Of a stretch of DNA of 64,000 nt, positions 54,271 through 64,000 are shown piece after piece. Each line of letters begins with the position of its first letter. Positions within the stretch are counted from its first letter, which is position 1. The DNA is from Hypericum androsaemum (lineage: Eukaryota; Streptophyta; Magnoliopsida; Malpighiales; Hypericaceae). The stretch spans positions 1,371,501 through 1,435,500 of the forward strand of contig OZ023187.1 of assembly GCA_963995505.1 (NCBI GenBank), in the 5' to 3' direction. Position numbers and translations under genes: made by a program. Under the pieces are notes generated by a model. The model had not been told where the DNA came from and ran no database searches. It saw only the letters and a list, made by a program, of their open reading frames with translations.

Positions 54271-54752
54271 AAGTGTCAACCCTTTCTTTATTCTTCATGA
54301 AATATTTTTTTTAAAATAAATGCAGAACTTTATTACCAATAAAATAAAATAAGACACAAATCCAAAATAACTTCTAGCGACCCACGTTCCCAGAAGTCGA
54401 GAGGAGTCTTCATGAAATATCTGATTTTCAAGAAATTCTGTGTGTAGGAAACTTAATTTGTGCCCCCACAGATATACAAGTGATCAGTTTGAGGGCGCAT
54501 GTATAAATTTTATGAATGACAGATATTTGTATGAATGATACACCCTACCGTACCCCGTAGACTAGGCTACGTTGACTTTGACGTAAATCTGATCAAACAA
54601 AGCAATTCTCCCACTATTTCTTAACAATAAATAAATTATTATTAAACAAAGTGCACAGATTTAAGAGAAGCAAAAAATAAATGAAGTACCACAAGATCGA
54701 CTACAAAAAAATCACACGTCCGTGCTTCTCTTTTGGGAATTAAGAATCAGAA
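54271..54752. other. Gene 6 3' flank, no gene seen
   Basis: AT-rich DNA. GGGAATTANGNATCAGAAT just downstream of the gene 6 stop matches the gene 5 downstream bases. Confidence 0.5.
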
Positions 54753-55082
54753 TTACCATCCAGGGAGGAAGGTCTTGGCGCGGGCAGCATCCATCTCGAA
54801 CCTGCAAGCTTCGCATCGATAGGTCAGCATGGTTCCCTCTCCTTGAGATTTTGGGACAAGCTCGAGGAAGAGAGGACAACTAGGGTGCGAGAAATGCTCG
54901 ATCCTCCGCGGTAAGACCGAGCAGGATTGATGGAGGTAGAACCCGCAAGGATCATCACATGCATACACCTCGCCGGACAATGCATCATCACATCCCGCAC
55001 AGCTTCTTTCCATGCCATTAACTTTCGATCCCACATGGACCAGCTTCAGAGGGTGCTGGTGCAAGAAATGTTGCATCTCCAT
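54753..55082 (-). CDS. DC1 gene 6, short (109 residues)
   Basis: Close twin of gene 5: MEMQHFLHQHPLKLVHVG, CAGCDDALSGEVYACDDPC, LHQSCSVLPRRIEHFSHP, CEACRFEMDAARAKTFLPGW, then a stop. One full DC1 zinc-finger motif and the start of the second. The frame and all zinc ligands are kept, and most differences from gene 5 are conservative, which hints at constraint. A possible donor (ATG|GTAATT) overlaps the stop. The copia-4 3' LTR ends 153 bp upstream and reads in the same direction. Confidence 0.65.
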   Translation of the reverse strand: MEMQHFLHQHPLKLVHVGSKVNGMERSCAGCDDALSGEVYACDDPCGFYLHQSCSVLPRRIEHFSHPSCPLFLELVPKSQGEGTMLTYRCEACRFEMDAARAKTFLPGW

Positions 55083-55234
55083 ATCGTTTTGGCTCAGGTG
55101 ATAAATGGTGATATACTAATTTGGGAGGGATTATTTACTTGTAATAAACAGTTAGAAGTTTGTCTCTCGGTTACTTTACTTGCGAGTGGTGGTACATCTA
55201 TCTACCAACTCGAGGATATCATATTTATATTAAT

Positions 55235-55507
55235 TGTTGAGAAATAAGATCGAAACGAGTAAAATACGAGACACAAGAATTACGTAGAAACCCCAAGACG
55301 GGGAGAAAACCACGGGCAAAGAAGAGTCGTCCACTATGTGAGTCCAATCGGTTACAAGACCTCCGTGAGGGTTCTCTCTACCTCACAACTCTCAACTAGT
55401 ACAAATAAGACTTAGGCATATGCCGTATATATATAGGAGACTAGTACTCTATTCTGATCAGGAAATAGAGCCCTACTCTAATTAGGAATTTGGAACAATC
55501 CCTAACA
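55235..55507 (-). repeat. Copia-4 3' LTR
   Basis: 273 bp, TGTTGAGAAATAAG...CCCTAACA. It contains a TATATATATAGGAGAC word that could serve as its TATA region. It faces gene 6. Confidence 0.9.
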
Positions 55508-55589
55508 AATCTCCACCTTGGACCAAATTCTATGACTCCAACTTCAACGCTTCTCCACCTTCACCACCAGCCCCTAAGGGCTATCAGCA

Positions 55590-56303
55590 TCAAACACGAA
55601 CACCTACTAAGTCCAAGCAATGCTCGAACTTAGCACCAGAAAGTGGCTTCGTCAACATGTCTGCAGGATTGTCCTTGGTACCCACCTTGCTCACAACAAT
55701 GTCACCTTGAGCAACGTGCTCCCGAATGAAGTGGTACCTCATATTAATGTGCTTTGTCCTCTCATGATACATAGCATCCCTCGTGAGATGGATAGCACTT
55801 TGACTATCACAGTACATTGTACTGACCTGCAGCTTCTCACAGATTTCACTGAAGAAACCTTTCAACTAGATAGCCTCCTTCACACCTTCAGTTATAGCTA
55901 TGTACTCCGCCTCAGTGGTAGACAACGCCACTGTGGCTTGTAGACAAGCTCTCCAACTGATAGCACATCCTCCAAGAGTGAAGACATATCCAGACAAAGA
56001 CCTGAACTTATCAAAGTCTTCAGCATAATCTGAATCAACGAAACCAACAACTCCATCACTGGTGCGTCCAAACTGTAGACACACGCCCTTGGTACCCTTC
56101 AAGTACCTCATAATCTATTCCACTGCTCTCCAATAACCTTCTCCAGGATTTGCCATAAACCTGCTAACAACACTCACAGCATAGGCCAAATCTGGACGTG
56201 TGCAAACCATAGCATACATCAGAGAACCAACAGCATTGGAGTATGGAACACCAGACATGTAATCGACCTCAGCAGCTGACTGTGGAGATAAAGCAGACGA
56301 AAG
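55590..56303 (-). pseudogene. Copia-4 RNase H
   Basis: [60 protein letters not shown] and [11 protein letters not shown]. Three stops (after GTHF, after the YWRAVE-like block near 56112, and after KEAI) interrupt it; at least two look like Trp codons changed to TAG. Confidence 0.85.
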
Positions 56304-58706
56304 CTAAAAATGTGTACCAAGAGGAGTACTCACAGGATTATCAGTCACATCAAACCTGTCAAGTACCTTTTCAATGTAACTCTCCTGACTCAGAAATAAT
56401 TTCCTTGCTCCTCTATCTCTGGCAATCTCCATACCAAGAATCTTCTTAACAGGACCCAAATCTTTCATCTCAAACTCGCTACTTAAAAGAGCTTTGAGCT
56501 TTCTTACCTCTTCTTTGTCACTGGCAGCAATTAACATGTCATCCACATACAGGAGCAAATACACTTGGGAACCATCGCGTAGCCTTTTCAGGTAAACACA
56601 ACTATCATACTTGCTCCTCTCATAACCATGAGAAATCATAAAAGAATCAAACCTTTTATACCACTGCCTCGGAGACTGCTTAAGGCCATACAGGAACTTC
56701 TTCAACAAGCACACATGGTCTTCTTTGCCTTTAACATAAAAATCCTTAGGCTGTGCCATATAAATCCGCTCCTCAAGCTCTCCATTTAAGAAAGCTGTCT
56801 TCACATCAAGTTGTTCAAGCTCTAAATCGTGCATAGCGACAATACCAAGAAGAGAACGAATCGATGTATGCTTCACAACTGGTAAAAATACCTCATTAAA
56901 GTCCACACCAGGAATCTGACTATATCCTCTAGCCACTAGCCTAGCCTTGTATCTAGGCTCTTCAACTCCAAGTATACCATCCTTCTTCTTGAATACCCAC
57001 TTGCAGCTGACAACCTTCTTATCCTTAGACAGCTTAGTAATCTCCCAAGTCTTATTCTTGTGAAGAGATTCCATCTCTTTCTCTATAGCGACCAACCATC
57101 TAGCAGAGTCTTTCGACTTCACAGCATCTGAGTAACTAGACAGTTCTTCACAGCTATCAACTTCTTCTGCCACATTCAGGGCAAAAGCAACAATATCAGC
57201 CTCACCCAACTTCTGTGGAGGCCTGATAATTCTTCGGGGCCTGTCTCTAGCAATAGAATACGCTGGCTCTCTCTCAACTGTACCAACATTCTCAGCTTCA
57301 TCAGACAACCCACCATGAGTAGGACCATGGCAATCAACATCACGGAAGGAACTCGCTTCTGGATCAGCATCAAACTCCACCTGCACTTTTGACTTTTGCA
57401 AGTCCACACTTGGAGCACTCGGAACACCAGGTGAAGAAACATCCTCCCTCTTACTCAGCATGTCTGTCTCTTTGAAAATAACATTCCTACTCAACAAGAC
57501 CTTAGATATCTCAGGACACCACAACTTGTATCCCTTCACTCCAGAAGCATAGCCAAGGAAGATACATTTCACAGATCTTGGCTCTAACTTACCATTATTC
57601 ACATGAGCATAGGCAGGACACCCAAATATCTTCAAATCAGCATAATTAGGAGGATTTCCAGACCACAATTCTTCAGGTACCTTGCCATCAAGTGATGCAT
57701 GAGGTGAACGATTGACAAGGTGACAGGCAGTGGAAGCAGCTTCAGCCCAAAATGACTTAGGCAAACCAGCATTTGACAGTATACAACGAACTTTCTCCAA
57801 CAAAATTCTGTTCATTCTTTCAGCGACTCCATTCTGTTGAGGTGTACTAGGGATTATCTTATGCCTGACAATACCCTCATTCTTACAGAACTCATCAAAC
57901 CAATTAGAGCAAAACTCCAATCCATTGTCTGTGCGGAGATGCTTGACATCTCTCCCAGTCTGCTTCTCAATCATAGTCTTCCACTGCTTGAAAGTGACAA
58001 AGACATGATCCTTGCTCTTCAAGAAGAATGCCCACACCTTCTTCGAATAATCATCAATAATAGTCAGCATATACTTGGAACCATTCTTTATTGCAACTTG
58101 AGACGGTCCCCAAAGATCAGAATGAACATAGTCAAGTTTTCCCTTTGTAGTGTGCACATCTTTCTGAAAACTGACTTTCTTCTGCTTGCCAAACACACAG
58201 TGCTCACAAAATTCCAGCTCGGTCATACCTTTCTCACTCATGTGACCAAGTCGCATATGCCATAATGAGGTATTCTCAGAATCTGTCAACGAGCCAGATG
58301 CAGCAGCAGCAGTCCCTGTAACTGTAGAACCCTGCAAAACGTACAGATTTCCAACCTCTTTCTTGGCCTTCATATGCACTAATGAGTTCTTACTCACACG
58401 AAGAACTCCATCTTCTCCGGTATACTTGTACCCCAATGTATCAAGAGTACTCAGCGAAATCAAGTTTCGCTTCAAATCAGGGATATGCCTCACATTCGTC
58501 AAGGTTCGAATGACACCATCATGCATCTTGATCTTCACTGTGCCAATACCAATAACCTTGCAGACAAAATTATTTCCCATAAGAACATTACCCTCCGCAC
58601 GTTCATATGTTGAAAACCAGTCCCGGATGGGACACATATGAAACGTACAAGCAGAATCAAGGACCCAAGCAGCATCAACTTTAGACTTCCCATCAATCAC
58701 AGACAA
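56304..58706 (-). CDS. Copia-4 pol: protease, integrase, reverse transcriptase
   Basis: The 800-codon open frame has the protease site WVLDSACTFHMCPIRDWF (the usual DSG reads DSA), the integrase leader LWHMRLGHMSEKGMTEL and CEHCVFGKQKK, and the core TDNGLEFCSNWFDEFCKNEG with PQQNGVAERMNR. Reverse transcriptase has YKARLVARGYSQIPGVDFNE, QLDVKTAFLNGELEERIYMA and the catalytic YVDDMLIAAS. It ends at a stop before RNase H. Gag sits in another frame to the right. Confidence 0.9.
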   Translation of the reverse strand: MSVIDGKSKVDAAWVLDSACTFHMCPIRDWFSTYERAEGNVLMGNNFVCKVIGIGTVKIKMHDGVIRTLTNVRHIPDLKRNLISLSTLDTLGYKYTGEDGVLRVSKNSLVHMKAKKEVGNLYVLQGSTVTGTAAAASGSLTDSENTSLWHMRLGHMSEKGMTELEFCEHCVFGKQKKVSFQKDVHTTKGKLDYVHSDLWGPSQVAIKNGSKYMLTIIDDYSKKVWAFFLKSKDHVFVTFKQWKTMIEKQTGRDVKHLRTDNGLEFCSNWFDEFCKNEGIVRHKIIPSTPQQNGVAERMNRILLEKVRCILSNAGLPKSFWAEAASTACHLVNRSPHASLDGKVPEELWSGNPPNYADLKIFGCPAYAHVNNGKLEPRSVKCIFLGYASGVKGYKLWCPEISKVLLSRNVIFKETDMLSKREDVSSPGVPSAPSVDLQKSKVQVEFDADPEASSFRDVDCHGPTHGGLSDEAENVGTVEREPAYSIARDRPRRIIRPPQKLGEADIVAFALNVAEEVDSCEELSSYSDAVKSKDSARWLVAIEKEMESLHKNKTWEITKLSKDKKVVSCKWVFKKKDGILGVEEPRYKARLVARGYSQIPGVDFNEVFLPVVKHTSIRSLLGIVAMHDLELEQLDVKTAFLNGELEERIYMAQPKDFYVKGKEDHVCLLKKFLYGLKQSPRQWYKRFDSFMISHGYERSKYDSCVYLKRLRDGSQVYLLLYVDDMLIAASDKEEVRKLKALLSSEFEMKDLGPVKKILGMEIARDRGARKLFLSQESYIEKVLDRFDVTDNPVSTPLGTHF

Positions 58707-58831
58707 AAGGTCTCCATCAGATTTTTCTTTCTGAGTGGTGGTGGCAACACTAGCACTGCCGCTATCAGAACTTTTTTTTTTGGAGTACTGGACTTTTTGC
58801 CCTTCTTCTTGTCCTTCAACTCCGGACAGAA

Positions 58832-59563
58832 CTATTTAATATGTCCAACCTTATGACAATTGAAACAAGTCTTATCCTTGTGCCTTGACTTTGATTTGCT
58901 TCTGCTCTTCTTCCTTGAACCAGACTTAGCATTCCTCTCTTCAGACCTCCCTCTCATAACCAAGCCAGTCCCTTGGCTATTTTCAGAGGAACTCACAGTG
59001 TGCTTATCGATTCTCTCTTTCTCCAAGAGCGAATCATGAACATTATCCCAACTCAGAGTATCATGGCTGAACAACAGAGTATCTCTGAATTGCTGATAAA
59101 AAGCAGGCAACGAGCACAATAATAATAAAGCAAGATCTTCATCATCATATTTCACATCCAGAGTTCTAAGATCAGCCACTATATCCTTAAATTCATTAAG
59201 GTAGTCATGAACAGACTTATCTTCTTGCATCCGGATAGAAAACAGTCGTTGCTTCAAGCACAGTTTGTTGGTCAAACTCTTGGGCATGCACAACTTTTCA
59301 AGCTTTGCCCATAATGAGGAAGTTGTTGTCTCCTTCAACACGTCCCGTAAAATATCATCTCACAGATGCAACTGGATCTGACTCACAGCCTTACGATTCT
59401 TTGACGCCTTCATCGCAGCGTCCCAACTCGAAGGCATCGACTTCTCATCAAGTAGAGTCTCATCCAGCTCTAGATGTGTCAAAATAGCACGCATCTTCAC
59501 CTGCCACAAGGAAAAATTAGTTTTCCTCGTCAATTGAGGGATTTCGTACTTCATGAAAGTCAT
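58832..59563 (-). pseudogene. Copia-4 gag
   Basis: The right part (59360-59563) begins MTFMKYEIPQLTRKTNFSLW. The left part (58832-59341) has LKQRLFSIRMQEDKSVHDYL, a basic SRKKSRSKSKSRHKDK stretch and the zinc knuckle start CFNCHKVGHIK. A stop near 59345-59360 and a frame change before the protease break the polyprotein. Confidence 0.85.
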
Positions 59564-59878
59564 CCTGAAGCTCCTCGAACCAACAAATCAGCCCAAAATC
59601 GGTTAGAAAACTAAAATCAGCCAAAACAGTTGACTTTTGGTCAACCAGTCAAATAGTTGACTTTTGGTCAACTCGAAAATTAGGGTTTTTCAACCCAAAT
59701 CTCTCACAGGCGATGGGTTCGGTGGTGGCGACTCCAAGGGGTGGTCGAAACGCGGGCGACGGCGACTCCAAGGGTTTCAAAACCCTAAATCCCGATTTTC
59801 CCCCAAATCGGTTATTGTTCACGTTTTTTGTTTTCAATACTCGAATACTCGAAACTCAGATCCGGCTCTGATACCAAT

Positions 59879-60151
59879 TGTTGAGAAATAAGATCGAAAT
59901 GAGTAAAACACGAGACACAAGAATTACGTGGAAATCCCAAGACGGGGAGAAAACCACGGGCAAAGGAGAGTCGTCCACTATGTGAGTCCAATCGGTTACA
60001 AGACCTCCGTGAGGGTTCTCTCTACCTCACAACTCTCAACTAGTACAAATAAGACCTAGGCATAGGCCGTATATATATAGGAGACTAGTACTCTATTCTG
60101 ATCAGGAAATAGAGCCCTGCTCTAATTAGGAATTTGGAACAATCTCTAACA
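59879..60151 (-). repeat. Copia-4 5' LTR
   Basis: 273 bp, TGTTGAG...CTCTAACA, flanked on the left by the tRNA primer site. Differs from the 3' LTR at about nine positions by eye. Confidence 0.9.
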
Positions 60152-60317
60152 TTAATAATAAATAATTAGCAGCCTCTCTTGTCTCATAATAATTGTCTGT
60201 GCAAAAAGAAAGACCGTAGGTGGAATCTTCCCCTTTCGACTTTTACACGGATATTACATCTTTCATAATATCAACCTAAAATTTTCTTCAATTTATTTTA
60301 CTAAACTTCAGAGTTAG

Positions 60318-62273
60318 TGTGAGGACCAGGAAACCATAATGAATAATTAAAAGTTAGGGGGGAGCAAACTATAATTTGTCCAGGGACTAAACTGAACTTT
60401 TGCCAAACCTTACCCTATAAAAGAAGGCTGGGCGAAACCCTAAAGCTCACCCTTCTGAAATTTCCATTTTTCTTCTCTTTCAAGGTAGAGGAGATCTTCC
60501 GGGTGAGTCCAGGGACGAGGGAGAACACGACGAGTCCAGATCAATCACGCTAGGGTAAGCTGTTTTGCCCGTTGTCTTGGTCCTCTCTGTTGTGAATCGT
60601 TGAAGTTTGGAGATTAATCGTAGTGCGTGATTGATCACAAATCGTAGGGACTTGAGGAGGACGCCAGAAATTAGGAGAGACGCGGATTGACGTGGTTAGG
60701 TTAGAAGGAAACAAGGTAAGTCGAACCTCTTTTCCATCTGCAAAGTATGAACGTATTTGGGACGTAATCCATCCGTATTTGACTGTTTGGGGTATATTCT
60801 GTCCGTATCTGACTATTGTGAGTATGTGCCGTATTTGTTTCGCACTCTGCCTGTGATCTGAGTTCGTTTTAAGTTTGCCATGCGAGCTGAATTCGTTTTA
60901 AGTCTGCCACGTGATCTGAATCTGTCTGTTCTGGTCGGGATTATCCGGGTGCTTCTGTGCTCGTAGAGTACTCTGGATTTTCGTACTCTATGTGAGCATC
61001 GGTGATATCTGTGCCCTGTGGTGAGACTGTCCTTTTCGTTTCTGTGCTTCTAGCTAGGAGTGAGCATTCGGAGTCCGAACTATCCGAATTTCAAACTATC
61101 CGAATTATCCGAATTGAAAATTTTACTATCCGAGTCCGAATAGTAAATTATCTGAATCCGAATATCCGAACTTTTTTCGGATTCGGACTCGGATAATCCG
61201 AACTATCCGATTTCAAGTTAAAGCACTCAATATAGCATAAACAAAAGATTTCAATAATCTCTCAAACGAAAACACCATGAACATTTTCTAAACCTAAACC
61301 CTTCAGAAGCTAAAATGGGCATATATCTATTTAAGAAAATCACCATTGAAACAAAAGCACACTTACTTGTTCCCTAAAGCTAAGTCAAATCCTCCTCCAA
61401 TTAAAAAAAAATCATGGACGATGGGCATGCATTTAATTAAGGCATATATTGAAGTGGAATGACAATGTTGATGAAGAGAGATAGGAGAAGACTACTGGAT
61501 GACAACTCACGCAAGGACGGGAAATCGAGAAAGTGGCTTCCGAGCATGATGTAGAGATTTTAGAATTAGAAATTTAGGGTTTAGGTTCAAGACATTTGGG
61601 AATCGGGAAGGTTTTGGGGAAAAAATGTGTTTTGGAGGAAAAGGTAAGTGGGTTCCCTCAAAAAAGAAAAAAGGTAAGTGGGCTGGGCTTAACGTGGACT
61701 GCGGGATTAAAAAGTTTTTTTTTACATATCGGATATTTCGGATATCCGAACTAAAATTTTTAATATCCGAATCCGAATCCGAGTCCGAATAGAAAATTAT
61801 CCGAGTCCGAGTCCGAATTTTTTTTTCGGACTCGGATTCGGAATTCGGATATCGGATAATATGCTCACCCCTACTTCTAGCGTTAAGGATTTGTCTTCTG
61901 TGCCCCACAGGTTCCCGATAGTCGTACTCCGGAGTCCGTCGTTGGTGTTAGAGTCGTTGATTTTGTTTCGGTTTGGTGCAATCTGTGTATGCATGTGTAT
62001 GTATGTTAATTGTGAGTTCGGCTTACTGAGTTGCGTAAACTCAGCAAAATACGTATTTTGTTTCAGATGCGACGGGGATGGATCGAGTGTGAGAGCTAGA
62101 GGCGAGGACATACATTCATTCATTCGACTTTTCGTTTTAAGACTTTTCGCTGTATTTATTTCTTTATGGATTTTAAGACTTGAGGATGGATTTTATGAGA
62201 TGAGAAATAAAGATGCCTTGTGGGGATATTTACCCCGCGACGATTGACATGCCTTGTTTATCGGGGCGTGACA
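60318..62273. mobile_element. Solo LTR, probably Ty3/gypsy
   Basis: 1,956 bp (including a nested hAT element) beginning TGTGAGGACC and ending GGGGCGTGACA, with an exact 5-bp duplication GTTAG (60313-60317 and 62274-62278). It has a TATAAAAGAAGGC box near 60417 and a transcript-leader-like region. No internal gag or pol, so it is a recombined single LTR. Long LTRs ending this way are typical of plant chromovirus-type gypsy elements; that assignment is inference. Confidence 0.8.
61055..61873. mobile_element. hAT-like element nested in the solo LTR
   Basis: 819 bp, ends TAGGAGTGAGCAT and, inverted, TAGGGGTGAGCAT, with an exact 8-bp duplication CTTCTAGC (61047-61054 and 61874-61881). Both subterminal regions are packed with TCCGAAT/ATTCGGA words, which give strong self-complementarity. 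No transposase. Confidence 0.85.
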
Positions 62274-62278
62274 GTTAG

Positions 62279-64000
62279 TCTAACCCTCAGAGTTCTAGAT
62301 GTTTTTGAATTTTATTCTCTTTCTAAATAAAATTTCTCCATTTCTACAATGGATTGAAATTGACTAATAACTCCCGAAAAACGAAACATGATCTACCCAC
62401 CATACGTTCATATACCAGCATTATTGAATATCCATGGGATGGGTCCCGCCCATTTGGCATTATTCAAGCCAATTAGGGAAAACAAGCACTTAATTGTTGT
62501 GTTGAAAAAAAGAATGGAGCTACGGAGAGGTTCAAAGATTTCGACATCAGTTCAAAGATTTTGATCAGATTTTATCTGATTATTTCACTTGTCGATTGTG
62601 CACATCTTTTTCTATAAAAAGGTGCTATCCTGGTTAAGATATCCACAAAAGTAGAAAATTCAAAGTAGAGAATTTAGAGAGAAATACCAATACTTTGTAT
62701 TGAGATGGTTTTTAAGTTCCAGAGAGAGTTTGAGGCAAAAATAAAATGAGTAAAAATACTCTATTTTAAAATATGAGTGAACATAAGAGTGGAGTAACTC
62801 GGTGTAACGGACAGTGAAAATATTTTTACTGCTGTAATTTCTCTATTTTATTAGTGAATATTTTTGGAGTTGGTCCCGTGATTTTTTCTTATGGTATTTA
62901 GAGGGTGTTGCAGGTACGATTGTTAGGATCGCGCTCTAAATCGTGAGAGCGTACGATCTTGCGGTTTATCAAGCAACCACCGAGCTGGAGCGGCCACAAG
63001 ATCGGAAAACACAGTGACGCGTACGGCGCGTAGAGGAAAAGCGTGATATCGTGAAATCTGCGCTCTATCTCGCTTCATGGAATGGCAGTGGGAAATTGGG
63101 ATTAGTGTACATAGGAAGAGGAAGAAGAAAGCAGTGGAAGACATTTGTGTACAGCCTGGTGAAACACTTATTATTTTTGTTTTTCCCTAGTTTTTCAAGC
63201 TGTCCCCTTAGTTTTTTTGTTATTTCCTTTCTATACCAATTATTTTTCAAAACAATTAAATCAATTAATAATATTTTAATTTAACTAACAGATTTTAATT
63301 TCTTTATTCTCTTTAAAATAAAGATTTGGATAGGATCCAAATCCTAAAACTCGAAGTTGGGTAAGGTAATATTAAAATTTTGGTATTATGTTTAATAATT
63401 AATATACATATATTATTTTAATAAACATTAAGACAGAGAAGATCCTAAAGATCTATACTTTCAAAAAATAAAGATCCGAAACTTTATTGGACTAGAGTCA
63501 ACAAGGTTATTTTTCTTAGTTAATTATATAATTTTGTCTATTTAGTGGGATTTTACGATCTATGTTACGATCTTCCGATCTACACTTTTTCTATACCGAA
63601 ACGATCTGTAGTAGGATCCCGATTTTGACAACCTTGGTCCAGAGCCAACTGATAAAGAATTAAAATAATATTGAATACAAAGAGATGGAAACATAGATAA
63701 ATAACGAGACATAAGGATAAAACAAAATTAAAGATGTGATCAACTATATATTGAAAAAGATTGGGATGAAAAATGAGGAGAGAGCTCATATAATGCATTG
63801 AAAATTATTTGTTACATGAGATTCAACAAGATTTAAATTTCAAGGGAAAACAAACTATCAAATATTAATATTTTACTAAATTATCATTACTACATGTATT
63901 TGTAATTTTAGATGATATTGATGAACTATACATTTAAATATGAATATTTCTAAAATTTATTATCTTATTAATTTATCAAAATTATTGAATTTTTTGAACT
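62279..64000. other. Right end of window, no gene seen
   Basis: AT-rich DNA. 62600-62720 has a TATAAAAAGG box followed by leader-like sequence without a reading frame. 62920-63620 has GATCG/CGATC words at both ends and may be another miniature element, but I could not find a target duplication. Confidence 0.45.

Larger units (their letters stand above)
55235..60151 (-). mobile_element. Ty1/copia element (copia-4), nearly complete
   Basis: The element is 4,917 bp with an exact 5-bp duplication TTAAT (55230-55234 and 60152-60156) and two 273-bp LTRs. The primer site (minus strand ATTGGTATCAGAG) is at 59866-59878, and a purine tract lies right of the 3' LTR. All domains are present with a handful of stops. 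About nine LTR differences in 273 bp by eye (near 3%) suggest an insertion of moderate age. It lies just upstream of gene 6. Confidence 0.95.

Noticed and set aside
63025..63290. Plus-strand frame of 77 codons (MKSALYLASWNG...)
   Set aside because: Low-complexity hydrophobic tail read from AT-rich DNA, with no conserved motif or flanking exon signals.
62905..63640. Another hAT miniature element with GATCG-rich ends
   Set aside because: I could not find matching terminal repeats or an 8-bp duplication, so it is only mentioned within the right-end stretch.

Overview
The window is nuclear DNA of a flowering plant, most likely a eudicot. Genes have short GT-AG introns and intergenic DNA is AT-rich. 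The largest gene family is the plant-specific DC1 (Cys/His-rich C1-like zinc finger) family. Most of the rest is plant transposable elements: Ty1/copia and Ty3/gypsy LTR elements, hAT-like elements with 8-bp target duplications, and Mutator-like (MULE) elements with 9-bp target duplications. I cannot name the species from the sequence.

The backbone is a head-to-tail array of six DC1 genes or gene relics, all on the minus strand. They are gene 1 (2298-6844), gene 2 (14659-22700), gene 3 (30674-34277), gene 4 (34964-45933), gene 5 (48313-48642) and gene 6 (54753-55082). Genes 1-4 share one architecture: a long first exon of about 13-14 DC1 motifs, a conserved GAG|GTT donor, an intron of about 100 bp, and a second exon of about 330-370 codons. 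The second exon has no zinc-finger motifs and has a charged, coiled-coil-like end; it faintly resembles plant PEARLI4-type proteins. Gene 3 looks intact. Gene 1 is broken by a hAT-like element whose exact removal would restore the frame. Genes 2 and 4 are decayed and each carries a copia element plus a MULE. Genes 5 and 6 are twin 109-residue mini-genes cut at the same residue. Two further relics of the second exon lie at 1497-1640 and 34785-34900.

Region by region: 1-2290 holds a partial reading frame, a TGGGCC-rich promoter-like block and second-exon debris. 2298-7616 is gene 1 plus a small degraded gene fragment. 8148-14266 is a hAT miniature element and a decayed copia element. 14636-22700 is gene 2 with its insertions. 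23367-29319 is a transposon pile-up that includes a one-exon Mpv17/PMP22-like fragment. 29340-34900 is gene 3, inside a segment duplicated from 560-6900. 34964-45933 is gene 4, with a 4.6-kb copia element and a 2.2-kb palindromic MULE carrying tRNA-like sequences. 48313-55082 holds genes 5 and 6 and a tandem duplication of their upstream region. One copy of that duplication is interrupted by two nested MULEs, the inner of which carries the first exon of a MED30-like Mediator gene. 55235-60151 is a well-preserved copia element. 60318-62273 is a solo LTR with a nested hAT element. I recognise no gene in the last 1.7 kb.

Taken together, the window shows a tandem zinc-finger gene family being duplicated, trimmed and interrupted by transposons. 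Many insertion boundaries can be read to the base from their target-site duplications, and in two places a paralogous uninterrupted or empty site is present in the same window.
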